A DNA stretch of 64,000 nucleotides from Cryptomeria japonica (Eukaryota; Streptophyta; Pinopsida; Cupressales; Cupressaceae), in NCBI RefSeq assembly GCF_030272615.1, contig NC_081406.1:215011497-215075496 (forward strand), in the 5' to 3' direction. Under the pieces are notes generated by a model. That model saw only the letters and a list, made by a program, of their open reading frames with translations, was not told the DNA's origin and did not search any database. The number at the start of each line of letters is the position of its first letter. Position 1 is the first letter of the stretch. Position numbers and translations under genes: made by a program. Shown one piece after another: positions 47,203 to 59,280 of the stretch.

Positions 47203-48429
47203 ATCATGTGGTGAGAACTCAACTGTCTTACCAGAGCCAGAGTGGAAAATTTAATAAATGGACAGGAGGTTCATTGAGATTTCAGGAACAACCAGAACAT
47301 CCTGCAGAGTACCCCCATCCAAAGAGACAGAAGCTGAACCCAAGATTGAAAGTTGAACTGAGTCACCCACTACAATCTATGAAGTACCACAAGAGGCAAA
47401 AGAAGTAACCAACTACTGAGTGTCAGTCATATGGTGAGAAGCACCATAATCTAAAATCTAAGTGGACCCATAGGTCAAAGCTCGAGTAGTGAGAGCATGA
47501 CCTTTCCCTATGGAAGGAGAAGATGCGTGAGGTGAGGAGATGTGATGTTGTTGCATGGCTTCCTCTAAAGCCTCTAATCATTTCCAACACCTGGAAACTG
47601 GATGTCCTTCCTTGCCACAAAAACTGCAAGTATCTCCTGATTTCTTCTTAGTCTTGGAGGAAGACTCACCAGACTGTGAAGATTTCCCATGTTTCAGAGG
47701 AAAAGGTGGTTTAGAATCAGACTTAGGAGGTGGCTTAGAGGAATGCTCACTACCTGCAGAATTCTTCTTTGGCTTTAGTTTTTGCTTTTGCTTCTCCTTA
47801 GAGGACTGAGCAACCAATGCTTTGTTCTTGGACCCTGAGAGCATGTCCAGCTGAGAAATGTGAGACTTCTCACGAGACAAATTCTCACAAAACACATCAA
47901 AGCTAGGCATGGTGAAATGAGCACCCAAGCCATCCATGGTTGAGTAGAAAGAAGAGGCAAAAAACTGAAAGGGACCTCGAAGCTTTGAAAGGATCAAGTA
48001 AATGCACTCTAGGTTTGTCTTGATCTTTCCACACCCCTAGAGAATAGATATGGTAGTCTTGAATTTTTTCAAAAAATTCTCAATGGTGGGAAAGGAATCA
48101 GGTGATAAGGAAACCAACTCTACCTCAATCTGTAATGCTTGGATCTCATTAACTCTCTCGAAGAGAGTCTCAAACTTCAGCCACATAGCACAAGGAGTGA
48201 GCAACTCATCAAGGTGAAATGGAAGACTGTTAGAAACATGTAAAAAGAGCAAACCCATGGACTCATCCATGTTGTTTCTGTGCTGAAGAAGCTCATAAGG
48301 ACGTTGCAACAAAGGCTAAACCTCATCCAAACAAGACCACAACCCTCATGCCCTAAGAAGATGCGTGATGTGAGGCTTCTAGGTGTGATAGTTGTGTGAT
48401 GTCAATAACTCAACTGAAGAATCTACCAT
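47203..48429 (-). pseudogene. Nested copia gag and protease region
   Basis: The likely start is ATG 48429 (MVDSSVELLTSHNYHT). The core reads MDESMGLLFLHVSNSLP, PCAMWLKFETLFERVNE and SFPTIENFLKKFKTTIS. A Ser/Lys-rich linker (47680-47830) precedes the knuckle CSFCGKEGHPVSRC (about 47590-47630). Stops occur at several places. The protease motif following it reads as a degenerate stretch near 47430 and cannot be called. Confidence 0.82.
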
Positions 48430-49636
48430 GAAACTCTACACCTGTACTTGCTTGTGGTTTTTTTTATTATGTGATCTTTCATAATAGACATAAGATGCAG
48501 AAGGGTTTGTTTGTTTTGATAGTTTTGGTGTTCTATATTTATGATATAAATGACAGAAAGCAAGAAAAAACACCCCCCACGAGATAAACCCAAAGCCTAG
48601 TACATACTGATGAGAAGGAAGTAGTGCATAAGCAAAAATAACTTCAAACTAAAATATAATGTACCTGACACAAAATCTGAGAAACAAGATCACATATCTG
48701 AATATAGCATGCTGAGAGCTTTCCAACGTTTATTCATTTTCAAAAAATAGAGTCCGTTTTCCCATTCTATGGCCCCGAAAGTGTAGAAAAGAGACCCCAC
48801 TTTGACTGGAAAAAAGTACCATCAAATAGAAAAATTGTAAAAAACATACAATACCACAAGGTCCAGCTCGGAACCAGCTTTCCAACGCCTATTTGTTTTT
48901 GAAAAAATGACTCCGTATGCTCAAAATATGATGAAAAAACCAACCCCCCCTTCAAAGGCAAGAGAGAGGAGCAATGGTGGCTAATTGGTGGTAGGCTCGG
49001 GCGGAGTTGGTGCTCCGGTGGTGGAGCAGTGTAGCTGGGTGGCGAAGAGGCAACGGTGGCAGGCAGTGGTCGGTCGTGGGGAATGGGGGCCAGCGGGGGC
49101 CGGCAAGGGCCGAAGGGGGCTGGAGACTAGTGGGGGTCGGAGGCCAGTGGGGGCTAGAGATCGGTAGGGCCCGCTCTAACAGGTATGGCAGGGCTTGCTC
49201 TGACAAGTCTGGCGGTCGAACTATCAGGGCGGTGGGGGAACCAAAACCCCAAAAAAGTTTTTGATTTTTTCAAAAAAAAATCTTTGCCTAGTTGATTTTT
49301 TTATTTTTTTATTTTTATTTTTTCAAAAAATCAAATTTCAGCCTGCATGCCGTAAAAAGGCAATTTTTTTTTTGAATTTTTTTCTTGAACTACGTGCTAG
49401 GATCGTACAACCTGGTACAAAAAAATACCCCCAGAGGCTTAGGTGTCAAAATTGGTCAAGTTTTATATGACCATAGGGGTTTTTGGGCCTTTTGAGCATG
49501 ATGGTGAGGTCTGTTTAGGCCCAAAGTGCTCAGAAAAAAAGCCTATCCTTAGGTGCACAAAAAAACTTCTAAAAAACCTCAGATCTGCTTCCAATGCAAA
49601 AAAATCAAAACAAGAACAAGTAGCTGCAAATCTAAA
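48430..49636 (-). other. Long leader of the nested copia element, with a GC-rich block
   Basis: Lies between primer site and gag ATG. Contains a strongly GC-rich block (48967-49240) with repeated GGGGG and GGTGG words on the plus strand, against AT-rich surroundings. A frame on the minus strand (48952-49206) is Pro/Ala-rich but matches nothing known. Confidence 0.6.
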
Positions 49637-49648
49637 GCTCTGATACCA
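49637..49648 (-). other. Primer-binding site (initiator-Met tRNA) of the nested element
   Basis: GCTCTGATACCA on the plus strand, complement of TGGTATCAGAGC, directly adjacent to the LTR. Confidence 0.95.
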
Positions 49649-50010
49649 TGTGAGAGTTGAGAAATACAACACCACAGGAACCCAAATGACCTCTGCAAGC
49701 AAAATAAAACTGTTACAAGGAGAAGCAAGGAAGCAACAGAGAAAAACCAAAATACACAGAAAATGCTCAAAAAGATGAGAGCTCAATATTCACAAAAATT
49801 TGTAATAGAATAATGATACAAAGAAAAGAATTAACCTCTAATAGGTCAAGAAACCCTAAAAGGGAAAACCCTAGGCTTGCACATAATAATTAATAAAATA
49901 ATTAATTATTATGCACATAATGTTAGCTGAAGTGTAAAAGAGATAAAGGGGAACTTAATTAATTAAACAAATATCATTTAATTAATCAAGTAAAGACCCG
50001 ATTACTCTAA
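49649..50010 (-). repeat. 5' LTR of the nested copia element
   Basis: Starts TGTGAGAGTTGAG right after the primer site. End taken at CTCTAA; the final ACA of the partner is changed to TT. Confidence 0.9.
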
Positions 50011-51108
50011 TTGTGCACTCTATGATATCAATGTTGTCTACTATCAGTGCAATGGATATGGACATAAGAGTTTTGAATGTAGGAAGAATAAATCGGTACC
50101 CCAAAATAATTTTAAGGATGTTCCCTTATATGAAGATGCAAAATGCGATAACTGTCAAGAGTTTGGACACAACAAATTTGTGTAAAAACTGGAAGATCAA
50201 GCAGAAGAAGACAAATCTTGATCAAGAACCTGTAACTGAATCTGAGCACAATATAGCAGATGACAAGAAGAAGGAAACTAGACCGGTATGGGTTGAGAAA
50301 GAAAAGGAAAAGGCAAAATCAAGTCTCATAGAATAGATTGCCTTACATGCTAGAAGGAAAAATCTATGGGTTGTAGATAGTGGTTGCTCAAACCACATGA
50401 CTGGTGATAAAAGGAAATTCATCAAATGTGAAGACTGGAATGGTGGTTCAGTAAGGTTTGGAGACAACTCTTCCATCAAAATAAAGGGAAAAGGTACTCT
50501 AAGTATTGATGGAAAATTGAAGGCACATGATGTATATTATGTGGAAGGCCTTAAGCACAATCTGCTGAGTGTGAGTTAGATGTGTGACAAAGGTTACAAA
50601 TTCACCTTTGACTCAACCAGTTACCAGATAAATAAAAACAATACTGGTCAAGTTGTGGCAGAAGGAAAGAGAACAGATGGAAATGTTTATAATCTGAAGG
50701 AATGCTATGAGTCCCAATGTATGCTAGGACAAGTAGATGAAAGTTGGTTGTGGCACCAAAGATTAGGCCACATAAACTTTGATAACCTAGTTGCAGTAAG
50801 AAGAAAGGGGTATGTGAGGAATATTCCACCTATCATCAAACCGATAGGCACATTTTGTGATGAATGTGTGAAAGGTAAGAAAACTAAGGTGAGCTTCAGG
50901 ACAAAAGAGCACAACATCTTAAGAGCACTTGAAATTGTGCATACAGATTTGTGTGGTCCAACTAGGACAAGAGAACTTGCAAGAGAAAGATACTTTATGC
51001 TCTTTATTGATTACTACTCAAGAATGACATGGGTCACCTTCCTACAAGACAAGTCACATGCATTTGAAAGTAAAGATATTGAGGAAGATGGTGGAGAAAG
51101 AAAGTAGG
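50011..51108 (+). pseudogene. Copia gag end, protease and integrase N-part
   Basis: After the insertion the gag resumes with a knuckle (YQCNGYGHKSFEC) and another (CDNCQEFGHNKF). The protease site is VVDSGCSNHMTGD (about 50367), intact. The integrase finger is WHQRLGHINF with CDECVKGK. First catalytic D is in HTDLCGP. The 175-codon frame ends by a frameshift near 51070. Confidence 0.9.
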
Positions 51109-51723
51109 TGCAGGTTAAAATGCCTAAGATTAGATTGGGGTGGAGAGTTTACATCAAATGAATTTGAAGACTATTGTAAAAAACATGGAATTAGAAGGCA
51201 ATACTCTGCTCTAAGGATACCACAACAAAATAGTGTTGTAGAAAGGAAGAACAAGACTATTAAGGAAATCACCACAACTATGTTAAATGAGGCCAATCTA
51301 CCAGACACATATTGGAAGGAAGTTGTTCATACTGCTGCATATACATTGAATAGGGTTCAATTAAGAACAAACAACATAATGACACCTTATGAGTTGTGGT
51401 ATGACCAGAAGCCATCAATCAAATACTTTAAAGTATTTGGAAGCAAGTGCTTTATCAAGAAAGATTTGGATGGTCTAGGAAGTTTTAAATCTAGGAGTGA
51501 TGAATGATTCTTCCTTGGTTACTCATCTAACAACAAGGCCTACAAATGCTACAACAAAAGGCTAAGAAGAATCATTGATAGTGTACATGTAAAAGTTGAT
51601 GAGGATATGCACAAAGGATATCAACCATAGGTTAACCGGTATGATGATTTCGGTAATGAAGATGATGAAGCTCAATCAAATATTGAACCAGAAGAAGTAT
51701 CCAAGAAGGTTTCCAACTGGTAT
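51058..51723 (+). pseudogene. Copia integrase core
   Basis: LKCLRLDWGGEFTSNEF contains the second catalytic D and SVVERKNKT the E, so all three catalytic residues of integrase survive across the broken frames. It continues with YWKEVVHTAAYTLNR, ELWYDQKPS and FKVFGSKCF, then a TGA before FFLGYSSNNKAYKCYN. This copy retains the roughly 40 codons missing from the copia element at 23.3 kb. Confidence 0.9.
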
Positions 51724-53364
51724 GTGCAGATGAATCACCTAAAAGAGCAAATTATAGGAAATAAGAGTGATGGTACACAGACTAGAAGAAGACTTGCCCA
51801 AAATGATGAACAAGTCAACTTTTGCCTCATGACTAAAGTAGAACCTAAAACATTCAATAAGGCCTACAAAAGAAAAGAATGGATGGATGCCATGGAAGAA
51901 GAACTGCAACAAATTGAGAAGAACAAGACTTGGGAGTTAGTTCCAAGACCGGTTGATAATAACATCACTGGCACAAAATGGGTCTACTAAAATAAAATGA
52001 ATGAAGAAGGTATGATTGTTAGGCATAAAACATGACTAGTGTGCAAAGGATACTCTCAGGTAGATGGGTTTGACTTTGAAGAAACATTTGCACCAGTACC
52101 TAGATTAGAAGAAATTAGAATGTTTCTAGCCTTCTTTGCCTACAAGGGTTATAAAGTATATCAAATGGATGTAAATCTGCCTTTCTAAATGGAAATTTAG
52201 AAGTATACATGGAGCAACCAGAAGGGTTTTTATTACATGATGATGAAACATTTGTGTGCCATTTGAAGAAGGCCTTGTATGGTCTAAAGAAAGATCCTAG
52301 AGCATGGTATTCAAGATTAGATCAATACCTGAAGGAGTAAGGATTCAAAAAGGGGAGTGCTGACAACAATTTGTATATAAAGAAAGATGGGAAACACATG
52401 ATCATTGTGGTTGTGTATGTAGATGACATTATCTTTGGAGGCAACAAGGACATCCTCTATAAGGAATTTGTTGATCAGATGCAGTCAGAATTTGAGATGT
52501 CAATGCTTGGTGAACTAACATACTTCCTTGGTTTGCAAATATTATAGCAAGATAAGAGAATCTTTATCTCACAACTCTCAAGTATGCAAAGGAGATGTTG
52601 AATAAATTCCAACTAGAAGATTCTAATCCGGGAAGTACTCCCATGGTGACTGGCAGAAAATTGAGCAAGAATGATGAATCACCAGTGGTGGATCAGACTC
52701 TATATAGATCCATGATAGGTAGTCTATTGTATCTAACTGCTTCAAGACTAGATATTGTTTAGGCTATATACATGGTAGCCAGATTCCAAGCTACACCTAA
52801 GCAGTCACATATGAATGTTGTGAGAAGAATATTTAGGTACCTACAAGGGACACTCAGTTATGGATTGTGGTATCCTAAACAAGGATATTTCATCTCAGAA
52901 GAATACACTGATGCTGATTGGGTAGGTTGCATTGATGATAGGAAGAGCATAAGTGGTGGTACATTCTTTCTAGGTGACTGGTTGGTCTCATGGCATAGCA
53001 AGAAGCATGACTCAGTCTCTCTATCTACTGTTGAAGTTGAATACATTGTTGCTACTACATGTTGCTCTTAGGTGCTTTGGATGAAGCAGATCCTCAAAGA
53101 CATATAGGTGGAAATCAATGATCCTATTCTCATCCGGTGTAACAATTCAAGTGCAATCAACATAGCAAAGAATCCGGTGATGCATTCTAGAACAATGCAC
53201 ATTGCTATCAAGTATCATTTTCTCAGACAAAAGGTTGAAGGACTAGAGGTGAGGATGGATTATGTCCCTACTGGAGAACAAGTAGAGACATTTTCACCAA
53301 ACCTTTACTGGTAAGCACTTTTGAGTACCTCCGACGCAAATTGGGAGTTGTGTCATCCACCTAG
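51724..53364 (+). pseudogene. Copia reverse transcriptase and RNase H
   Basis: Reverse transcriptase segments are [74 protein letters not shown] and the catalytic YVDD at 52416-52427. RNase H follows: YTDADWVGCIDDRKS, SLSTVEVEYIVATTC, IRCNNSSAINIAKNP. The end has a frameshift into IFTKP and TAG 53362-53364. Many stops and frameshifts divide the RT. Confidence 0.9.
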
Positions 53365-53493
53365 GAGGGCTTTATATGGCTCAGGGGGAGCTTGGTATGG
53401 ATGAAAAGGGGAGTGCATCTTACCCTTTTTCATTATGTCAAAGGGGGGGAAATGTACTAGTATGGAGTGTCTTGCAATATGTTGACATCAATG

Positions 53494-53507
53494 CCAAAGG
53501 GGGAGAT
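53494..53507 (+). other. Polypurine tract
   Basis: CCAAAGGGGGAGAT immediately before the 3' LTR start TGTTG. A second tract CAAAGGGGGGGAAATG lies near 53440-53455. Confidence 0.88.
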
Positions 53508-55517
53508 TGTTGTCATTTTGGCATTAAGTTGCCATTGATGTCAACCGATTTGGAAAGGTCACTGGTAAGAAAGAATGAGTGAACGACATGATGACAATTC
53601 ACATGAGAGTGAGCAAATAGAATGAAGGCTTACCGATAAGGCATAAACTGGGATGAAGGTTGTGTGTGTTTTAACATGTTGAGCAACAACCGGTAGAGCA
53701 ATAAACCAGTTTGAAGATTGCCTACCTGTTTATGATGAAGAGGCAGAATGTTAAAGATATCACAAACCACCGGAGGTGAAGATGTGTTACCAGTATAGTG
53801 TGCACTACTGGATAGTAGAAGAAGAAGATCTCATTGGTAAAGGCATGTACCGGTATGAGTTTGCTAAATGTTGAAGTATGAATTGACTGTGTGTTGGTGA
53901 GTTGAGTGATTGAACATGATGATGCCATGTGTAGCCGAGGTGGTAAATATGTAGAGGTTGGTAAAGCCACCATCGACATGGTTGGTGAAACAACTAGTCG
54001 ACATAAATGAAACAACCACAAATCATGTGATTGTAACTGACTGATGTGGTTGGAGGAAGAAAGAATGATAGAGGAAGATTAGGGAGTAGTTGGCGTATGG
54101 ATCAATGCAAAGGAAATCCAATTGCAAGAAGACCTTGAAAAGGAAACAACTGAAGTGTTTTATGAGTCAACAGATTTCAAGCCAGGAAATCTTGTACATG
54201 ATTTCTATCTTTAGCAAGTATGAATTGGATAATAGAAACCATGTATAGATGCATCCCTAGAGTATAGGTGATCGATCCAAGACAGGTTGGATCGGATCTC
54301 ATGAAAATTATGTTAGGTAAAGGAAACCCTAACCGCTTAGTTTTTGAATGCATTCTTGGTGGAAAATCATGATGATAAATATATGAGCTCGAGACAGAGC
54401 AAGATTATGATGCAGAGAAGAAAAATAGAAAAGAGAGATTAAGTGCAAAGAAGAATTTTTAGCCTTAGAACTTATTCTAAGAAAGTTGTAGAGTAAGTGA
54501 GCAAGCAAACCGATGAGAGGGTTTAACTGGCAGTGATTGAGTACTAGTATAATTGTAGTTTCATAGTTAAGCAAAACCAGCAAGGTGTGGAAGAGAAGAC
54601 AAAATCCAAGTGTGACATAGTGTGTTGTGAGAATGTGGGTGAGAGAGAGAGATAACAAAGGGCAAGAATCAGAGAGAGTAATTTCACAACCGGTAATGTG
54701 AGTTTCAGTGCAGAAGAAAAGACTATCAACCGACAGTAGGATATTTAATCAAGAGTTGCAGAATTCATTTGCAACAAGAAGCCTTAACTGTATCTAAATC
54801 GTATTTCAATATACATCACCAAGTTGGAGCTTGGTGCAGGGGTTGGTGCTCCTTGGGTTCGTGCCCTAAATATTTGTAATTTAGTGTTTTACCTGTGAGG
54901 CTGGATTGGAGCAATAGTCTCCATCAGCTTTTCTCACCGAGGTTTTTCCCACATTGGGTTTTCCTCTTACATTTGGTGTTGTGAGTTGCATTTGTGTGAT
55001 TTGTGAGAGTTGAGAAATACAACATCACAGGAGCCCAAATGATCTCTGCAAGCTGAAATAAACCTGTTACAAGGAGAAGCAAGGAAACAATAATGAAAAA
55101 CCAAATACACATAAATATGCTCAAAAAGATGAGAGCTCAATATTCACCAAAATGTGTAATGTGATAATTAATGATACAAAGAAAAGAATTAACCTCTAAT
55201 AGGTCAAGAAACCCTAAAAGGGAAAACCCTAGGCTTGCACATAATAATTAATAAAAGAATTAATTATTATGCACCTAAAGTTAGCTTAAGTGTAAAAGAG
55301 ATAAAGGGAACTTAAATAATTAAACAAATGTTGTTTAATTAATCAAGTAAAGACCTGATTACTCTAACATGATCGATCTCTTTGGCTTTCCTTCTTGCTT
55401 TACCGGTTTGATTGTTTAGTGCTTAAGTGGTTAACTGGTATTCTGAAGTTGCTTTGAAAGTCAAAAGTTTAGGAACCAATGATTCACCCCCCTCTCAGTG
55501 GTACTCTATGTTCAACA
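53508..55517 (+). repeat. 3' LTR of the plus-strand copia element
   Basis: Same sequence as 40201-41866 with mostly transition differences, plus the 368-bp solo LTR at 55002-55369. Its GA tract is much shorter than in the 5' LTR. Confidence 0.94.
55002..55369 (-). mobile_element. Solo LTR of the nested copia family
   Basis: 368 bp from TGTGAGAG to CTCTAACA, same family as 43830 and 49649. Flanks are TGATT (54997-55001) and TGATC (55370-55374). The corresponding place of the 5' LTR has the uninterrupted sequence, so it inserted into the 3' LTR. No internal sequence remains, so recombination between two LTRs has probably removed the interior. Confidence 0.93.
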
Positions 55518-55522
55518 CCCAT

Positions 55523-56679
55523 AACCATGTACTACTCGGATACCAATTCAATGAGAAATGAGGATGAAACAAATGCAATCTAATTACTTGTATTAACAAC
55601 AACAAGCAATGTATACAAGACCAAAAAAAATTATCAACGGTAAACAACCATTGAGGAAGTGGTGGCCATTGAGAAACTGTTCAGAAACAATGCAAGAATT
55701 TATGCTAATAGTATGTGTAAGTATCTATGTAAAATAAATGTGTATACATTTTGCATCGACATTTTGGATTGCACTTAATAATCCACCATTAGAAAGAATG
55801 AAGATTTGGATTGTAAACAAAGTCTTAAAAGAGGGGGTTGGAGCTTGGATTACAATACTATCATATGAAATGAATAAATATTTATTTGTTTGATTTAATT
55901 GTAGATATAGAAAGGAAACTTATCATATTAACATGTTTATATTTATAAAATTCTTGAGAGATATTTTTTAATGTGATTATTTTATTTATATATCTCAATA
56001 TGTTACGAAAATAAACACCACAAGAGAGACATCTATATCTAATAAATTGATTCATTTTTCCAAAAAAGAAAGAAAGATATTTATATGACTTTTAATAGAT
56101 TTTTTGTAGTGATTAGTATGTTATTAGCATAAGCAATTGTAATGCATTGACAACAATATTTTAATAATTCAATCATTAATTTTAATTAAAAGTAGAATAA
56201 TAACTTTACATGATATAAAAGAATAAATATATAATGTTCAAACAATCATTATAAGGTACTACACATTAGAAAAACTAAGAAATAGTGGAACACTTTATAT
56301 TGTTTGAAATAGATTTGAAATAAGTATATTGTGTCATTTATTTTAATTTCTTAAGAATTGTTATAAATTACATTTCTAAAATATGAACACAAAAATATTA
56401 TTTAAATAAAAAATCTAAAAAAATACTCAATTTTATTTATCAAGATATGAATCTATTTTTTAACTATACAACTATTCATAATTGCACAAAGTTGAATCAA
56501 ATTTATGACATTTATTTAATAACTAGAGAAAAAATTGAAAACATTTATATAAATTTGTGTTTTAATAACAGTTTTGTAAATTTTTCTACACATATACACA
56601 TAAACTTATCTCCCTATATAAAATTCCATATGCCATTAATATATGAACTTATCTATTGTATGTATCCACAAAAAACACA

Positions 56680-56681
<2 letters not shown>
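55523..56681. other. AT-rich sequence, nothing recognised
   Basis: High A+T with no supported gene; a frame at 56447-56776 reads through the CT repeat and is not a gene. Confidence 0.5.

Positions 56682-56753
<72 letters not shown>
56682..56753 (+). repeat. (CT)n microsatellite
   Basis: Seventy-two bases of uninterrupted CT, 36 units. Confidence 0.98.
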
Positions 56754-56756
<3 letters not shown>

Positions 56757-59280
56757 TCATTCATAATTGCATTTAAAAAATTAGTAATTGTAGTAAAAAC
56801 ATCTAAAAATATGGTTAGATTTGGTTTATTATCATATGAATCTATGTTTTAGTTATATAATCATTCATAATTGCATTGATTTGTAGTAGATTTTATGAAA
56901 TATTTTATTATTGACAAAAAATGAAAACAAAAAAAATAGGATGTAAATTCATGTAGTGTAATTTATACTTTTTGTACGCGTTTATCACTTTCATAATTTT
57001 CTTTTTTTCTATTGTAGTTCTTTATAGGCTTTCTTTAATATTTGTTATTTTTTTATATTCATGTATCTTCATATGTATTATTTGTATCATTTTTTAGTAT
57101 GTTGGTTTATATATTGTTTGTATTAAAAATTTAAAACTATTAATTTTTATTTATTTTAATTTTAAATATTATTTTGGTCATATATTGGTTTAAAAAAATC
57201 AATTATATACATCTAATAAAACATTTAAATGCTTTCATGACATGAGATAATTTGTCATTTTATATTACCTCTTAGTATAATAAAGAAATCAACTTTTAAT
57301 TTAGTTGTAAGACTTTTCATAATTCATCTAATTTTAAACAAAACGGAACTATCACATTAGAAAAGGGTTATTCAATTAAGTGTACTTTTGAATAATTTAA
57401 ATTTTTAAATTTATATTCACATATTCTTATTCTTTGGTACGATTTTTTTATAAATAAAGTTCCCATTAAGAAAGATATATGTGGATCCTTTTCTTCACTA
57501 AAGAACAATCCTAAGACGAAGGAAGGATTGAAGCTATTAAGAAAAGATACCATTCTATGCAATATTAAAGGAGTGAATTGTTTTTTTTTTTATATAAAAG
57601 TGGCAATGCCACTGAAATTTTGAAAGGAGTTAATTGTTATGAATAGAGAATCAAATTATTCATTTGATAGATTTGGTGGAGGGTTTCTTTGCATATAATC
57701 CATAATGAAACTTGAGGAGGATATTCCTTTGAGGATAGCAAGTGAAAGGATTGGTTAATAATAGATGAATTATTTTGATAAAAATAAAGGGTTTTGAACT
57801 CATAGTATTGATTTTTATATAAAATCTTCACGTGTGTGTTTGAGAGTGTGGAAATTAAATCTTAGATCGTATAAAATCATATATGATATTAAAACTAGTT
57901 TATTTTTAAATGTTGTATACAATGTTGAAATATATAGTAATTTTATAGTGACATGATTGGAAAGATTGCATACATTTATTTTCATTGATATTTTTTTCGG
58001 TGCAACTTTTTAGGAAGGGATTCATAACATATGCAAACAAAAATATTTAATATGTAACTTAATTTTGAAAATTACTATTATTTTCAAGAGTCTTTTTAAA
58101 ATAATCACAAAGGACCTACAATGAGCTTCAATTATAAAGAAGATTTGATGAACTTGAGAAAAACAAGGCCTTAATCACTTTCTTACAAAATATTTATTAG
58201 GAGACCAATTTTCTAATAATCATCATGTTATTTGGCTTATTTTATTGGACAATTTATCCTCCAACGTGCAAATTTTATACTATCTCTAAATGATATTAAA
58301 CTTCATTTTATATACATGATTGTAGGACAATACAAAACACATTAATTCATGCTACATTATTATAAGAGGGTATGACGAGGATCAATAATCCTAAAAGAAA
58401 TAATTTCTCTTTGTCTCTTTTAAAATTGGGGGCATCACATTCTATAACTTATAGATTTAGTTGTAATATGTGGATTCACCATCTCCAATGTTAGAGTTCT
58501 ATAATATTATGATGTAGAAGAATGAAATAGTTGTTGTTCACCAAAAATGATTATCCCAAGTACACCTACAACTGATCTATGAAACAACCAATTTCAACTT
58601 ATGAAAACTTCAGGGCTTGGACAACATAACAAGGATCTAAATCCTTCTACTCTTCAGGCTCTACAAAACCTAGGCGGGTATACCTTTGATGCATTTAATC
58701 AGACCTATTACACACAAGACTGCATCAACAAAATCAGATGGATCTCAAAAGGTTCAAAAACTAGGAGGTTACTACAGATGGGCTAGATCCACACTTGCAA
58801 CTCAACAATTTTTGAAACATGAGATGGAGGGAACAATTCAACAGATCATAAAATAAAGATATTTTGATTGGATTTTAAATTGTTTAAGAATCCCTTCAAT
58901 TTCAAGATTAGTGCCTTATCCAAGGGCAACAAAGTCACATATCAAACTATAGATGAAAACTTCTATTGCAAATCCATCTTCATTATTAAGTATTCCTCCA
59001 TTAATGCCTTGCATAAATGCATTACAAAGATCATTCACAAAATCATCAGATCTTGAAACTATATTCCATTATTCGTGATTTATTACAGAATTTAAATTCT
59101 TCCTTGAAGAATCCCTGCAAACAATCACGACTATCTCCTTGAGATGACAAATTTCAACCTCCTTGAGGATCTGATTTGAATAAAATGAAAGTACAAATAT
59201 AGAGACAATCTTGTGTGAATTTATGCATGCCTTACATACACAAGAACCTACAACTAAGAACACCTACAACAAGAATTAAA
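56754..59280. other. AT-rich sequence with small unrecognised frames
   Basis: Small frames at 58601-58786 and 58868-59056 have protein-like composition in a region otherwise AT-rich, but no family is recognised. I see no LTR, tRNA or gene otherwise. Confidence 0.4.

Larger units (their letters stand above)
43830..50010 (-). mobile_element. Nested minus-strand copia element
   Basis: LTRs of about 364 bp at 43830-44193 and about 49649-50010, primer site 49637-49648 beside the right LTR, purine tract (seven Gs) beside the left LTR. Gene order on the minus strand is gag, (protease region), integrase, reverse transcriptase, RNase H. It interrupts the gag of the plus-strand copia element. The right LTR ends CTCTAAT rather than CTCTAACA, so its last bases have changed. 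Flanks show a roughly 30-bp imperfect duplication instead of 5 bp. Confidence 0.92.
40201..55517 (+). mobile_element. Complete Ty1/copia element, plus strand, carrying two nested insertions
   Basis: The 5' LTR 40201-41866 and 3' LTR 53508-55517 are direct copies, flanked by CCCAT at 40196-40200 and 55518-55522. The interior has an initiator-Met primer site, gag with coiled coil and knuckles, protease, integrase, reverse transcriptase, RNase H and a polypurine tract. A minus-strand copia element (43830-50010) interrupts gag and a solo LTR of the same family sits in the 3' LTR. Without them the element would be near 8.8 kb. Confidence 0.95.

Noticed and set aside
48952-49206. Pro/Ala-rich frame on the minus strand in a copia leader
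   Set aside because: Explained by the GC-rich block read in frame; it has no start context or known domain, and its plus-strand counterparts are equally open.
53376-53582. 68-codon frame across the copia 3' LTR start
   Set aside because: It runs through the polypurine tract and into the LTR, which is non-coding in copia elements.
56447-56776. A 109-codon frame ending in a long Ser-Leu run
   Set aside because: The run is the CT microsatellite read as codons; the rest is AT-rich with no family features.
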